Source: Shinella sumterensis
GTDB taxonomy: Bacteria > Pseudomonadota > Alphaproteobacteria > Rhizobiales > Rhizobiaceae
DNA: 45,642 nt
NCBI RefSeq assembly: GCF_004514425.2
Contig: NZ_MYFN02000021.1
Location: 1-45,642, forward strand
Direction of reading: 5' to 3'
This document shows positions 1 to 7,344 of the stretch, in pieces. The position numbers and the translations under genes were made by a program. The first letter of the stretch is position 1; every line of letters begins with the position of its first letter. The notes under the pieces were generated by a model. That model was not told the origin of the DNA, did not search any database, and saw only the letters and a list, made by a program, of their open reading frames with translations.

Positions 1-2
1 TC

Positions 3-212
3 ACGCCGGTCGCCAGTCCCCAGTCGAACGGAATGTCAGAGGCATTCGTCAAAACCCTGAAACGGGATTACGTGCGCATATCAGCTCTGCCAGACGCCGA
101 AACGGCGCTCCGGCTCATCGACGGATGGATCGAAGACTACAACGAAATCCATCCCCATTCCGCACTCAAGATGGCTTCCCCTCGGCAGTTCATCAGGGCT
201 AAATCAAACTAG
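3..212 (+). CDS. IS3-family transposase OrfB, C-terminal fragment
   Basis: This is the last 69 codons of an integrase-core (DDE) transposase that runs off the left edge of the window. The readable part contains SPQSNGMSEAFVKTLKRDY and later YNEIHPHSALKM, ending near SPRQFIRAKSN. These are the hallmark C-terminal blocks of IS3-family OrfB in the IS2 subgroup; the E in GMSEAF is the last acidic residue of the catalytic DDE triad. The reading frame closes with TAG just before an inverted-repeat sequence, so the 3' end of the element is intact here. The matching orfA start lies at the other edge of the window, in the same orientation. The family call is confident; identity with a named element cannot be settled from this fragment. 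Confidence 0.9.
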   Translation, partial: TPVASPQSNGMSEAFVKTLKRDYVRISALPDAETALRLIDGWIEDYNEIHPHSALKMASPRQFIRAKSN

Positions 213-217
213 CCGAT

Positions 218-244
218 CTGTCCGGTGAAATGGGGAGCACTCCA
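218..244 (+). repeat. Right terminal inverted repeat of IS3/IS2-like element
   Basis: The reverse complement of this stretch begins TGGAGTGCTCCCC and ends ACCGGACAG. It aligns with the left repeat at 45396-45423, which begins TGAACTGCCCCCAC and ends ACCGGACAG, with about 21 matches and one single-base gap. The terminal TG/CA dinucleotides and the position just after the orfB stop fit an IS boundary at 244. The target duplication cannot be verified because the other end of this copy is outside the window. Confidence 0.75.
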
Positions 245-302
245 GTCGGCGCTTACCCGTGATACTCACATGCGTAGTGCGCAAAGAAATTGGAATTTAA
301 AT

Positions 303-653
303 ATGCCGTCGATTGTAATCCTACTTTGCCTTTCCGTGACGATCACAGCTGCTCAAGTCGTCATGAAGTTCGCGGCGCAAGCTTCCAATGAACTCGGAGG
401 CTTCATGCATTTTCGGGTATTGTCGTTGGTGGCTGTTAGCTTTGTTATGTCGTGTCTTGGGCAACTTGTCTGGCTATACGTGCTCAAGGTCTCCACGCTG
501 GGAAGCAGCTATCTGTTCCTATCCTTGGTTTTCGTCTTGGTACCCTTGTGCAGTATATTTTTTTTCGGAGAGCGTATGACCGTGCTGCAATCCGTCGGGA
601 TATCTTTCATCCTCATTGGTATTGCCATTCAGGGATATGCTGGCCAGCGTTGA
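303..653 (+). CDS. Small multidrug resistance (SMR/EamA)-like flippase subunit
   Basis: A 116-residue, very hydrophobic protein with four predicted membrane helices (roughly residues 2-20, 35-55, 62-82 and 92-112) and the SMR/DMT-style segment FFFGERMTVLQSVGISFIL near the end. It resembles the ArnE/ArnF type of short EamA proteins that flip undecaprenyl-phosphate-linked sugars. The ATG at 303 starts exactly before the first helix; upstream in-frame starts at 225 and 270 would add a non-hydrophobic tail, and 225 lies inside the IS terminal repeat. The IS ends only about 60 bp upstream, so the native promoter may have been displaced. With a polyprenyl-phosphate GT2 enzyme at 6093-7058, a lipid-linked-sugar flippase is a reasonable inference, not proof. 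Confidence 0.7.
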   Translation: MPSIVILLCLSVTITAAQVVMKFAAQASNELGGFMHFRVLSLVAVSFVMSCLGQLVWLYVLKVSTLGSSYLFLSLVFVLVPLCSIFFFGERMTVLQSVGISFILIGIAIQGYAGQR

Positions 654-681
654 AGTGAGGCTCGGCGAGGAACGACCGAAC

Positions 682-2244
682 ATGACCGCAGCAGCCGCCG
701 TTACGAATGAAAATAAACCCGCGCTCACTCTTTTTGGGCTTTTGGCAGCCTGCTTCGGATTGTTTTATGTCCTGAACGTCATCGGGAAAATCGGCGCTCC
801 GTTGTCGCCCCAAAGCCTTGTGCTATTGGTCGCAGTCGCCTTACCCGCCATTCGACTGCGAGCCAGAGACCTCCCGTCGCAATTCGTAGTGATCGCCTAT
901 GCGATCAACGGATGCTGTGTCTTTTATCTGATCGGGATGCATCGCACCTATGATCTCGGTTTACCCTCGCTCTTCAACAGTGTCTGGGCGCCTGTTTTCG
1001 TCGGGATGCTCGCATTCAGGTGGCCTGCACTTATAGCCTTCCCGGCATTGGCAGCGCGTTGGGCTAAACTTCATACACAGTTCGAAACCGGCCTCGGCGC
1101 ACCAAACAGCGCTGATTTCGTCATTATTCCGGATCTCGCCCTCTTCCTATCGATCGCCGTAAGCATCTATGCCGTCTACCGAATTTTAGAAGATCGTTTG
1201 CCCGTCACGCGTGTTCGAAAGGAGACATTCTTCAATGCCTGCATCATGATGGCATCGGGAATCCATCTCTCCAACTACTTTCATTCTGGTTGGGAAAAGC
1301 TGTTCCTGCCAGATAGCACACCACTTACCTGGGTCTTGCAGAATCCGACCTACTTCCTCGCAATTCATTCGACGGATGCAGGCGCCTTGACGATCCTCGA
1401 TCTCTTTCCCGATCGGGATACACTGGTACCTTTTCTCACCTGGCTTAACGTTCCCTTGAATGCGTGGGTTCTCGTTATCCAGCTATACGCTCTATTCAGT
1501 CTGCTTTCGCTTCGTGGTAGCGCATGGCTTACGTTCCTTTATGACGTGATGCATTTCGGAATATTTGTCCTAACCGGAATTTTCTTCTGGAAGTGGATTG
1601 TTCTCAATGTAGCGTTCATCCTGGCATTCCGGAAAATGCAAAAGGGTGAGCGGCCAAGTGTGGCTATTCGAAGCCTGGGATGTGTTATCGTCCTTGTGGC
1701 TCCACTTTTATCGTTCCATATCGTCAAGTTGGCCTGGTTCGATACTGGAGGCGTAAACGACGCATATTTCGAGGTTGCCAATCAGAAGGGCGAGATTCTG
1801 CGGGTTCCGTCGAACTTTTTCCTCAATAAGTCCATTAATGTCGCGCAACAACGAATTGCGCGGCCGACAAATGGCTTCTTGCCGACCGGCACCTGGGGTA
1901 CCACCAGCCGGGCTTCTATCATGTTTGCCTTGCGGGACCATTGCTCTGCTGAAGCTCGGGATTGGGCGCTTTCAGACGAACAGAAAACACAGCTCGGCAA
2001 AATGGTTCGTGCGCATCAAGCGCTCGTGGTCCGCCTCGCCGATGAAAGCGGACGGGTCGCCTATGATCTCTATCCGCATCATATCTGGTCCGCTCCTTGG
2101 CTATTTGATGATTTCGCGAAGCTTGATGTTCGTCAGATACGTTCCTATTTCTTCGTTGTCGAAAGCCGTTGTGTATCTATCGGGACGGACGGCCAAGTCA
2201 TCCGCGAGCCAGTTAGGCGAGAAAGATATGAATTCAAACTTTGA
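682..2244 (+). CDS. HTTM-like multi-pass membrane protein
   Basis: A 520-residue protein with about ten hydrophobic segments in the first 360 residues and a soluble C-terminal domain of about 150 residues. The segment around residues 205-330 (FHSGWEKLF, then a pair of helices, then LTFLYDVMHFGIFVLTGIFFWKW) resembles the HTTM domain, shared with vitamin K-dependent gamma-carboxylase relatives. HTTM proteins in bacteria are often encoded beside DCC/DUF393 thiol oxidoreductases, as here: the next gene overlaps its 3' end by 17 bp. ATG 682 was chosen because the upstream in-frame start (616) would sit inside the previous gene. The C-terminal soluble part was not recognised. The substrate is unknown. 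Confidence 0.65.
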   Translation: MTAAAAVTNENKPALTLFGLLAACFGLFYVLNVIGKIGAPLSPQSLVLLVAVALPAIRLRARDLPSQFVVIAYAINGCCVFYLIGMHRTYDLGLPSLFNSVWAPVFVGMLAFRWPALIAFPALAARWAKLHTQFETGLGAPNSADFVIIPDLALFLSIAVSIYAVYRILEDRLPVTRVRKETFFNACIMMASGIHLSNYFHSGWEKLFLPDSTPLTWVLQNPTYFLAIHSTDAGALTILDLFPDRDTLVPFLTWLNVPLNAWVLVIQLYALFSLLSLRGSAWLTFLYDVMHFGIFVLTGIFFWKWIVLNVAFILAFRKMQKGERPSVAIRSLGCVIVLVAPLLSFHIVKLAWFDTGGVNDAYFEVANQKGEILRVPSNFFLNKSINVAQQRIARPTNGFLPTGTWGTTSRASIMFALRDHCSAEARDWALSDEQKTQLGKMVRAHQALVVRLADESGRVAYDLYPHHIWSAPWLFDDFAKLDVRQIRSYFFVVESRCVSIGTDGQVIREPVRRERYEFKL

Positions 2245-2677
2245 CTTGGGGGCACATCCTGAATGGGAAGGCAAATCGGTCGTGATCTATGACGGTGAAT
2301 GCCCATTTTGTTCAAACTATGTGAAATTTCAACGACTTCGCGAGACTTTGGGCAATGTGTTACTGCTTGATGCACGAGCGGTCCCGGGTCTCGTTCGCGA
2401 GTTTGAGGCTGCAGGAAAGCCGCTTGATGACGGCATGGCGCTGATCATGGGCGGGCGGATTTATTACGGCGCTGATTGCGTGAATCGTCTGGCTCTGTTG
2501 AGTTCGCGCCGAGGCTGGTTCAACAAGCTGAACGCGCTGATCTTCCGTTCGCCGACGGTAGCGAACGTTCTTTATCCGTTCATGAAGTTTGGCCGCGCGA
2601 TAGTACTTCGCGTGCTCGGTCGCAAGAAACTTACGGCCGCAGAAGGCGTGTCGGCTGATAGCAACCACACGGCATAG
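2228..2677 (+). CDS. DCC family (DUF393) thiol-disulfide oxidoreductase
   Basis: A 149-residue protein with the family signature VVIYDGECPFCSNYVKF near residues 18-34: the DxxCxxC motif that names the DCC family, in a predicted thioredoxin-like fold. A second conserved part, around GGRIYYGADCVNRLALL (about residues 77-93), is also typical. ATG 2228 follows an AAAGAT purine run and overlaps the HTTM gene by 17 bp, so the two are likely translationally coupled. DCC proteins are widespread but poorly characterised; the pairing with HTTM suggests that the two act together on a membrane or periplasmic substrate. The tail after residue 120 contains a hydrophobic stretch that may associate with the membrane. 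Confidence 0.85.
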   Translation: MNSNFDLGAHPEWEGKSVVIYDGECPFCSNYVKFQRLRETLGNVLLLDARAVPGLVREFEAAGKPLDDGMALIMGGRIYYGADCVNRLALLSSRRGWFNKLNALIFRSPTVANVLYPFMKFGRAIVLRVLGRKKLTAAEGVSADSNHTA

Positions 2678-2680
2678 CGG

Positions 2681-3487
2681 TTACTTGGTGCCTATTACCG
2701 TCCAACTGTAGCCGTGGCGGTGATAAAGGCGCACATCAACAAAACCAGCCTTCTCGAGCAGGGCTCTCGCTTCGACTTCAGTGTAATACTTCGCCCAACG
2801 GGGATTCAACTGGTCAACGATGACGAGTCGAATTGCCTTTCCACCGATCGGTTTTAGAACGTTGCGCATGTAATGACGCATTGGGAGTGGAAGAAACCGG
2901 CAAAGTGCTATGTATGCCGCCAAGGGTGGATACATGATAGCTGCCAGCGCTGAATTCATCCATACGGGCAACTTGCGCGTCACCCAACGCAATGGTTCGA
3001 CGACAGCCAAATAAGCGAAATTGCCTTCGCGTCCGTAGAGCCAGACGATTGCTTTGCCGCCGGGTTTGAGCGCGCCATGCATTTTCTCAACGGTGGACGC
3101 AGGGTCTGGAATATGGTGCAGCACGCCAATAGAAAAAATGTAGTCTATATCTTTTATCTCGAACGTATGACCTGCCTCGGCCAGAATTGTTACCCGCTCT
3201 TGGAATGAGGCTAGATTCCGTTCCAAAACCGTTTTGGCCTTTGAGGGTTCAATTGCGGTGACATGACCTGCGCCCGCACTGAGCAGCATCGCACTAATCC
3301 GGCCAGTGCCCGCTCCTACTTCGGCGCAACGCTTTCCCTGCAAGTCGTTCGCGTCCAATAGAGGCCCGAGAATATCAAGCAGCATGCCTTGGCTGGCGTA
3401 ATACCCCTCATTTTCGGTGTAAGTCGTCCACTGGTTTCCAAAATCGGCGATCGTTTGCTGTGTCGCCTGCTGAAAATCTTTCGTCAT
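2681..3487 (-). CDS. Class I SAM-dependent methyltransferase
   Basis: A 268-residue protein with a Rossmann-type methyltransferase core. Motif I is CAEVGAGTGRISAMLL (about residues 54-69), followed by an acidic residue at the end of strand 2 (VTAIEPS), and IFSIGVLHHIPDP (about 118-130) marks the motif IV region of methyltransferase type 11/12. A hydrophobic segment around residues 155-200 suggests peripheral membrane contact. It is the last gene of a tight minus-strand run (GT2, methyltransferase, AsnB-like, this gene) with 3-4 bp gaps, so it is very likely cotranscribed with them. In a polysaccharide cluster an O- or N-methylation of a sugar is plausible; a ubiquinone-type role cannot be excluded from sequence. 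Confidence 0.8.
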   Translation of the reverse strand: MTKDFQQATQQTIADFGNQWTTYTENEGYYASQGMLLDILGPLLDANDLQGKRCAEVGAGTGRISAMLLSAGAGHVTAIEPSKAKTVLERNLASFQERVTILAEAGHTFEIKDIDYIFSIGVLHHIPDPASTVEKMHGALKPGGKAIVWLYGREGNFAYLAVVEPLRWVTRKLPVWMNSALAAIMYPPLAAYIALCRFLPLPMRHYMRNVLKPIGGKAIRLVIVDQLNPRWAKYYTEVEARALLEKAGFVDVRLYHRHGYSWTVIGTK

Positions 3488-3490
3488 CGG

Positions 3491-5395
3491 CTAGCGCTCC
3501 AAATGCCGACGCCACTGTGCGAAGGTCATGAGTGTCCAGAGAAGGTAAGCGCGGTTCGTTTTCCCGCTCAGATGCTCCGATACCAGCCTGCGAACGGCAT
3601 TCGGGTTCAAGTACGGCGATACGTAGTCTTCGCGGACGAGCAGGTCGGTGATAACCGACCTGTAGTCCGTGCGGAGGCGATGGGCCAGAGGTACGTTGAA
3701 ACCAGTTTTTTGCCGCTCTGTAATCGCGGCGGGCAAGGCATAGGAGACGGCCAGATCGCGCAGCACCGGTTTCGTCCGCTTGCCATTTGGCAATCGGAGG
3801 CTGCCTGCAATGTGGCTCGTGTATTTTATGAACTCGATATCCAGGAAGGGTACGCGTACTTCAAGGCCATGTGCCATGCTCATCCTGTCGACTTTCATCA
3901 ACATGTCACCAGGAAGGTAGTAGCTCAGGTCAGCATCCTGGCCCCAACTGGCAGGATCAGCGCTCGAACTCCTGCCCCGTCCGGTATCGATTGCCGCATA
4001 GTACGCGCGCGCTCCGTCGTCGATCACATCACGCATCTCTGACGACGCGATATCCCGGAGATCCCAAGGCATCCCATACCGTCGCCATTCCGCGTGAGCA
4101 TGGGGACCCAAGGGAAGCCCTTGCAGAAAGCGGCCCGCCAATTCCATTGCGGGGTAACGCATGCTGGCAGTATTGTTCTTCGCCAGTAGCTGTCGCGCCA
4201 TCCATTGCGAAGGCGCCTGTGGAGTAAAAGCAGCGAGGCGGGATGCCAGGCGGGTCGCTCCATAGGTTGCGTAACCTCCGAAAAGTTCATCTGCTCCGTC
4301 GCCGGACAAAACCACGGTAGCGTGGGGCTTCGTTGCTGCAGAGAGCTTTTTGACGGCCAAGGCGGAACTGTCTGCCAGTTCCCCGTCCATATGCCAAACG
4401 ACGGAGGAGAATGTTTCAGCCGGTTCCTCGTCGTCGTGAAAAGACGCGACGACCGCTTCCGACTTGAGATGAGTGGCGACCAGACTTGCGTCGCTGCTTT
4501 CATCGAAGTCCCCGACGTCACTAGCAAAAATCAGCGAACGGGGACGAGGAGTCGAGCAGGCAGCATTCACCAGGCTGGAATCAATGCCGCCGGATTGCCA
4601 GACTGCCAGCGGCACGTCGGAGACGCGCTGGCGCATCACCGCGGCTTCGAATTGTGCTTTTAACTCATCCGGATCAAACGCGTGGATACTGTCGCTGAAC
4701 CAGCGTGGGGCGAGGTTTCCAATATTCGATATCTGGCCTGCAGGAGATATGCGTAAAACTTGGCCGGGGGCCAGGCTCGTCACGTCCTGCATCAGTGACC
4801 GATTGGGGCCGACATATCCCTGGGTGAGAAACGTGGAAAGAGATACGGTGTCGATTGCCCTGCCGAAGGCCGGAATCCCCAAGAACGCTTTGACCTCGGA
4901 GGCAAAGGCGATCGCTGAGCCTGATTGAGATTTCCAGATATAGAGGGGCTTGATACCGATCGGATCACGAGCGAGAATTGTCTCGCCGGTCTCGCGATCG
5001 TAAAGAGCAAAAGCAAAAATGCCGTTGAAGCGATCGATGTATGACGGACCGAATTGCTCCACTGCCGCTAGGAGCACTTCCGAGTCGCAACGAGACCGCA
5101 TCTGAAAGTCGGATGCTTTCTGAAGATCGTGGATCAGCGCCGTCTCGTTGTACAGTTCGCCGTTGTAGACGAGCATCGAACGACCGGAATGGCTCGCCAG
5201 CGGTTGTCTGCCATTTTCCGAAAGGTCGCGAATAGAAAGGCGACGATGAGCAAGACCCACCGTATGCCCGTGTCCTTCCGTGCTCCAGATGCTCGCCTGA
5301 TCTGGTCCACGGTGCGCAATGAGCTCTGACATTGCCGCAAGTTCGGACGCAATCGGTCCTCCATCAAATCGGATGATGCCTGCGATACCGCACAT
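3491..5395 (-). CDS. Asparagine synthase-like glutamine amidotransferase
   Basis: A 634-residue protein with an N-terminal class-II glutamine amidotransferase domain and a C-terminal asparagine-synthase domain. The start was set at the ATG that gives MCGIAGII, because Cys2 becomes the N-terminal nucleophile; the eight extra upstream codons would block that. Glutaminase residues are visible (AHRGPDQ, VYNGELYN, RCDSEVLL), and the synthetase PPi-binding loop reads SGGIDSSLVNA. It resembles AsnB family members in polysaccharide clusters rather than a free-standing housekeeping AsnB; WbpS of Pseudomonas aeruginosa O-antigen clusters is such a protein and is linked to amidation of uronic acids. With ugd nearby at 9696, an amide of a uronic acid is an attractive inference. 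The gene sits 4 bp from the preceding methyltransferase gene. Confidence 0.85.
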   Translation of the reverse strand: MCGIAGIIRFDGGPIASELAAMSELIAHRGPDQASIWSTEGHGHTVGLAHRRLSIRDLSENGRQPLASHSGRSMLVYNGELYNETALIHDLQKASDFQMRSRCDSEVLLAAVEQFGPSYIDRFNGIFAFALYDRETGETILARDPIGIKPLYIWKSQSGSAIAFASEVKAFLGIPAFGRAIDTVSLSTFLTQGYVGPNRSLMQDVTSLAPGQVLRISPAGQISNIGNLAPRWFSDSIHAFDPDELKAQFEAAVMRQRVSDVPLAVWQSGGIDSSLVNAACSTPRPRSLIFASDVGDFDESSDASLVATHLKSEAVVASFHDDEEPAETFSSVVWHMDGELADSSALAVKKLSAATKPHATVVLSGDGADELFGGYATYGATRLASRLAAFTPQAPSQWMARQLLAKNNTASMRYPAMELAGRFLQGLPLGPHAHAEWRRYGMPWDLRDIASSEMRDVIDDGARAYYAAIDTGRGRSSSADPASWGQDADLSYYLPGDMLMKVDRMSMAHGLEVRVPFLDIEFIKYTSHIAGSLRLPNGKRTKPVLRDLAVSYALPAAITERQKTGFNVPLAHRLRTDYRSVITDLLVREDYVSPYLNPNAVRRLVSEHLSGKTNRAYLLWTLMTFAQWRRHLER

Positions 5396-5399
5396 GAGA

Positions 5400-6089
5400 T
5401 CAGAGCTTTTCCGCGACAAACAGGTTATTCAACCCGTAGCCGAAGCGCTTGTGCAGGGTAAGCTTGAGGCCCGCGCGCTCGAACAGGCCGACAACATCAT
5501 TGGTATCCATGCCCATGAGCTCATCGGGATGCATCTCGCGTTCCTTGTCCTCACTGTACCACCACAAGGCGTGGCCGATCTTGCCGACGAACGAGCCTAT
5601 CATGGTGGCTACAACACGCCCACCGGGTCTCAGCAAGCGCGCGGCCTCTTGAATGGCCTCGACACGTTCGGGGATGTGATTGAGGCAGGCAATATAAGAG
5701 ACGGTGTCGAAGCTGGCGTCATCAAAGCTGAAGTGCGCAGCGTTCTCGATCAGCATGACGTCATCGGACCAAGCGGTGACATCCGCACCAACGCTTTCGG
5801 TTGCAGCACTGCTACGATTCTTTTCCCGGTAAAGGCGGAGCAGCATGTTGTCACCGCAACCGACGTCGAGAACACGACCGCGAAGCTCCGGAAGCACCAT
5901 TCGCAGGCGTTCTGCGCGAAGCGAGGTGAAGCCGAATCGTTCGGATTGGTAGTCCGGCAGGACGACCATTCTGAGCGGTGCTCCGATCAGATCCCACAGC
6001 ATCTGCGGGGGTGATTTCCGGTGTCGCAACGCCCATTCCGGCGGCGGATTTGAGTGAAAGGCATGAGCTATCTTGGCGTTCCCCGTCAT
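5400..6089 (-). CDS. SAM-dependent methyltransferase, type 11
   Basis: A 229-residue protein with motif I GRVLDVGCGDNMLLRLYRE (about residues 70-88) and a post-motif region DTVSYIACLNHIPERVEAI and RPGGRVVATMIGSF, as in methyltransferase-11 proteins. The N-terminal 60 residues (PPPEWALRHRKSP, a hydrophobic patch, then ERFGFTSLRAERL) are typical of methyltransferases found in glycan clusters. It lies 3 bp after the GT2 gene and 4 bp before the AsnB-like gene, in one minus-strand operon. The substrate is unknown; a glycan or glycolipid sugar is the contextual guess. Confidence 0.8.
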   Translation of the reverse strand: MTGNAKIAHAFHSNPPPEWALRHRKSPPQMLWDLIGAPLRMVVLPDYQSERFGFTSLRAERLRMVLPELRGRVLDVGCGDNMLLRLYREKNRSSAATESVGADVTAWSDDVMLIENAAHFSFDDASFDTVSYIACLNHIPERVEAIQEAARLLRPGGRVVATMIGSFVGKIGHALWWYSEDKEREMHPDELMGMDTNDVVGLFERAGLKLTLHKRFGYGLNNLFVAEKL

Positions 6090-6092
6090 GGC

Positions 6093-7058
6093 TCAGTTTC
6101 CCTTCTTCCAGTTGGCCAAGTAGTTCAGGCCGAACGCGGCGCAATGCTGAAGCCGCAACAGGCCGATTTGGTCTGCAATGATCGCGACGGTCATGATCAA
6201 TAGAGAAGAGATCAGCAGGAGCGCGCCAAGCACCGGCAGTCCCTGCCCGTTATAAAGGATAACCAGCGCACTGTAGGCAAGACCGGCGGCAAAAAGGGCT
6301 CCGGCGAGACTGCCGAACAATCTCAGCGGTTGCAGGAGACTTGCAATCCGCAGAACGGTGACCAAAGTTCGGAAACCGTCAAACAGCTTGACCTTGCTTT
6401 GCCCGACCCTTGTTCGCAGCTCGATCTGTTCGAAGGCGAAAGGTATCCGTGATTTGATGAGAAGGAAGGTACTGGTGGTGCTCGCACTGTATCCCGTAGG
6501 CAAAAGCAAAAAGAAGCGGAAATACGCTTCTCGCCGGAACACGCGCAGACCACAATTGAAATCCTTGACATAGCCAAGCCCAAGGAGGAGCGCGAACAGG
6601 CGGATGAGCATCTTTCCAATTCCTCGGGTACTGGAAACCGAGCCTCCCCGTTGTCCGAGCACGGCTCCCAGGCGCTCGTCTTCCAGACGATCCACCATCC
6701 GCGCCAAATCCTCGGCCCGGTGTTCGTTGTCCCCGTCGAACCAGGCGATGAGTTCCCGCGTTGCTGCCAAGGTTCCCTGGCGAAGGGCACCGCCGTAACC
6801 TTGGTTGTAGGAGAGTTGCAAAAGCTCCGTATCCGGATAAGCCATCACAACCTCAGGCGTGCTATCTTTGCTGCAATCATCGACGACAAGGATTTGACAG
6901 CCGGGCACATGCTGGTGCAAGTCTTCAATCACGGAAGCGATGGCATCCTGCTCATTATGTGCCGGAATCAAAACCGATAGATTGGCATAGTCTCGTTTCA
7001 AGCTTCGATCCCTTGTGCTTGCAAAAGAGGATGATCTCGCCGCTTCGCTTGCCGGCAC
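6093..7058 (-). CDS. GT2 polyprenyl-phosphate glycosyltransferase (DPM1-like)
   Basis: About 320 residues: a GT-A domain with LSVLIPAHNEQDAIASVIEDL and ILVVDDCSKDSTPEVV, the metal-binding-type segment AWFDGDNEH, and two C-terminal membrane helices (about residues 240-265 and 280-305). This architecture matches dolichol/undecaprenyl-phosphate sugar transferases that load one sugar on a polyprenyl phosphate at the inner face of the membrane, for later flipping. The start is uncertain: the longest frame begins with GTG at 7058, and a TTG at 7004 gives a protein that begins just before the core domain. It is the first gene of the minus-strand operon running to 2681. A partner flippase could be the SMR-like protein at 303-653. 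Confidence 0.8.
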   Translation of the reverse strand: MPASEAARSSSFASTRDRSLKRDYANLSVLIPAHNEQDAIASVIEDLHQHVPGCQILVVDDCSKDSTPEVVMAYPDTELLQLSYNQGYGGALRQGTLAATRELIAWFDGDNEHRAEDLARMVDRLEDERLGAVLGQRGGSVSSTRGIGKMLIRLFALLLGLGYVKDFNCGLRVFRREAYFRFFLLLPTGYSASTTSTFLLIKSRIPFAFEQIELRTRVGQSKVKLFDGFRTLVTVLRIASLLQPLRLFGSLAGALFAAGLAYSALVILYNGQGLPVLGALLLISSLLIMTVAIIADQIGLLRLQHCAAFGLNYLANWKKGN

Positions 7059-7344
7059 CGAAACGACCGGCGGGCCGACGAGCTGCAGGTCTGCGAATTC
7101 GGAGAACCTTTAGTGGCTTTGATGGTCTGCTGCAATACGACCAGTATCGTCACAGTTCTCGTCAAGGCCTTTATCGCCGCCGTCACCCAAGACCGATCAG
7201 CCAGACTGTCGGACGCGCGTTTCTTGTCCATTTGCAACGATTTTTTCTCATGAACGGCGAGCGGTGAATCGCGAGGGGCAAATTTATCACGTCTCGGCGT
7301 TTGGAGTGGCCCGCGCAGATAAAGTAAAGGTCGTGTCCGCACTC
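7059..7344. other. Intergenic stretch between acyltransferase and GT2 operon
   Basis: 286 bp with no convincing gene. An open frame on the minus strand (6998-7342) starts in good position but its second half is low-complexity and overlaps the GT2 N-terminus in another frame, so I do not call it. The stretch probably contains the promoter of the minus-strand operon, but no clear -35/-10 pair stands out. Confidence 0.4.

Noticed and set aside
6998-7342. 114-codon minus-strand frame before the GT2 gene
   Set aside because: Second half is low-complexity and overlaps GT2 in another frame; it might be a decayed gene but cannot be supported.
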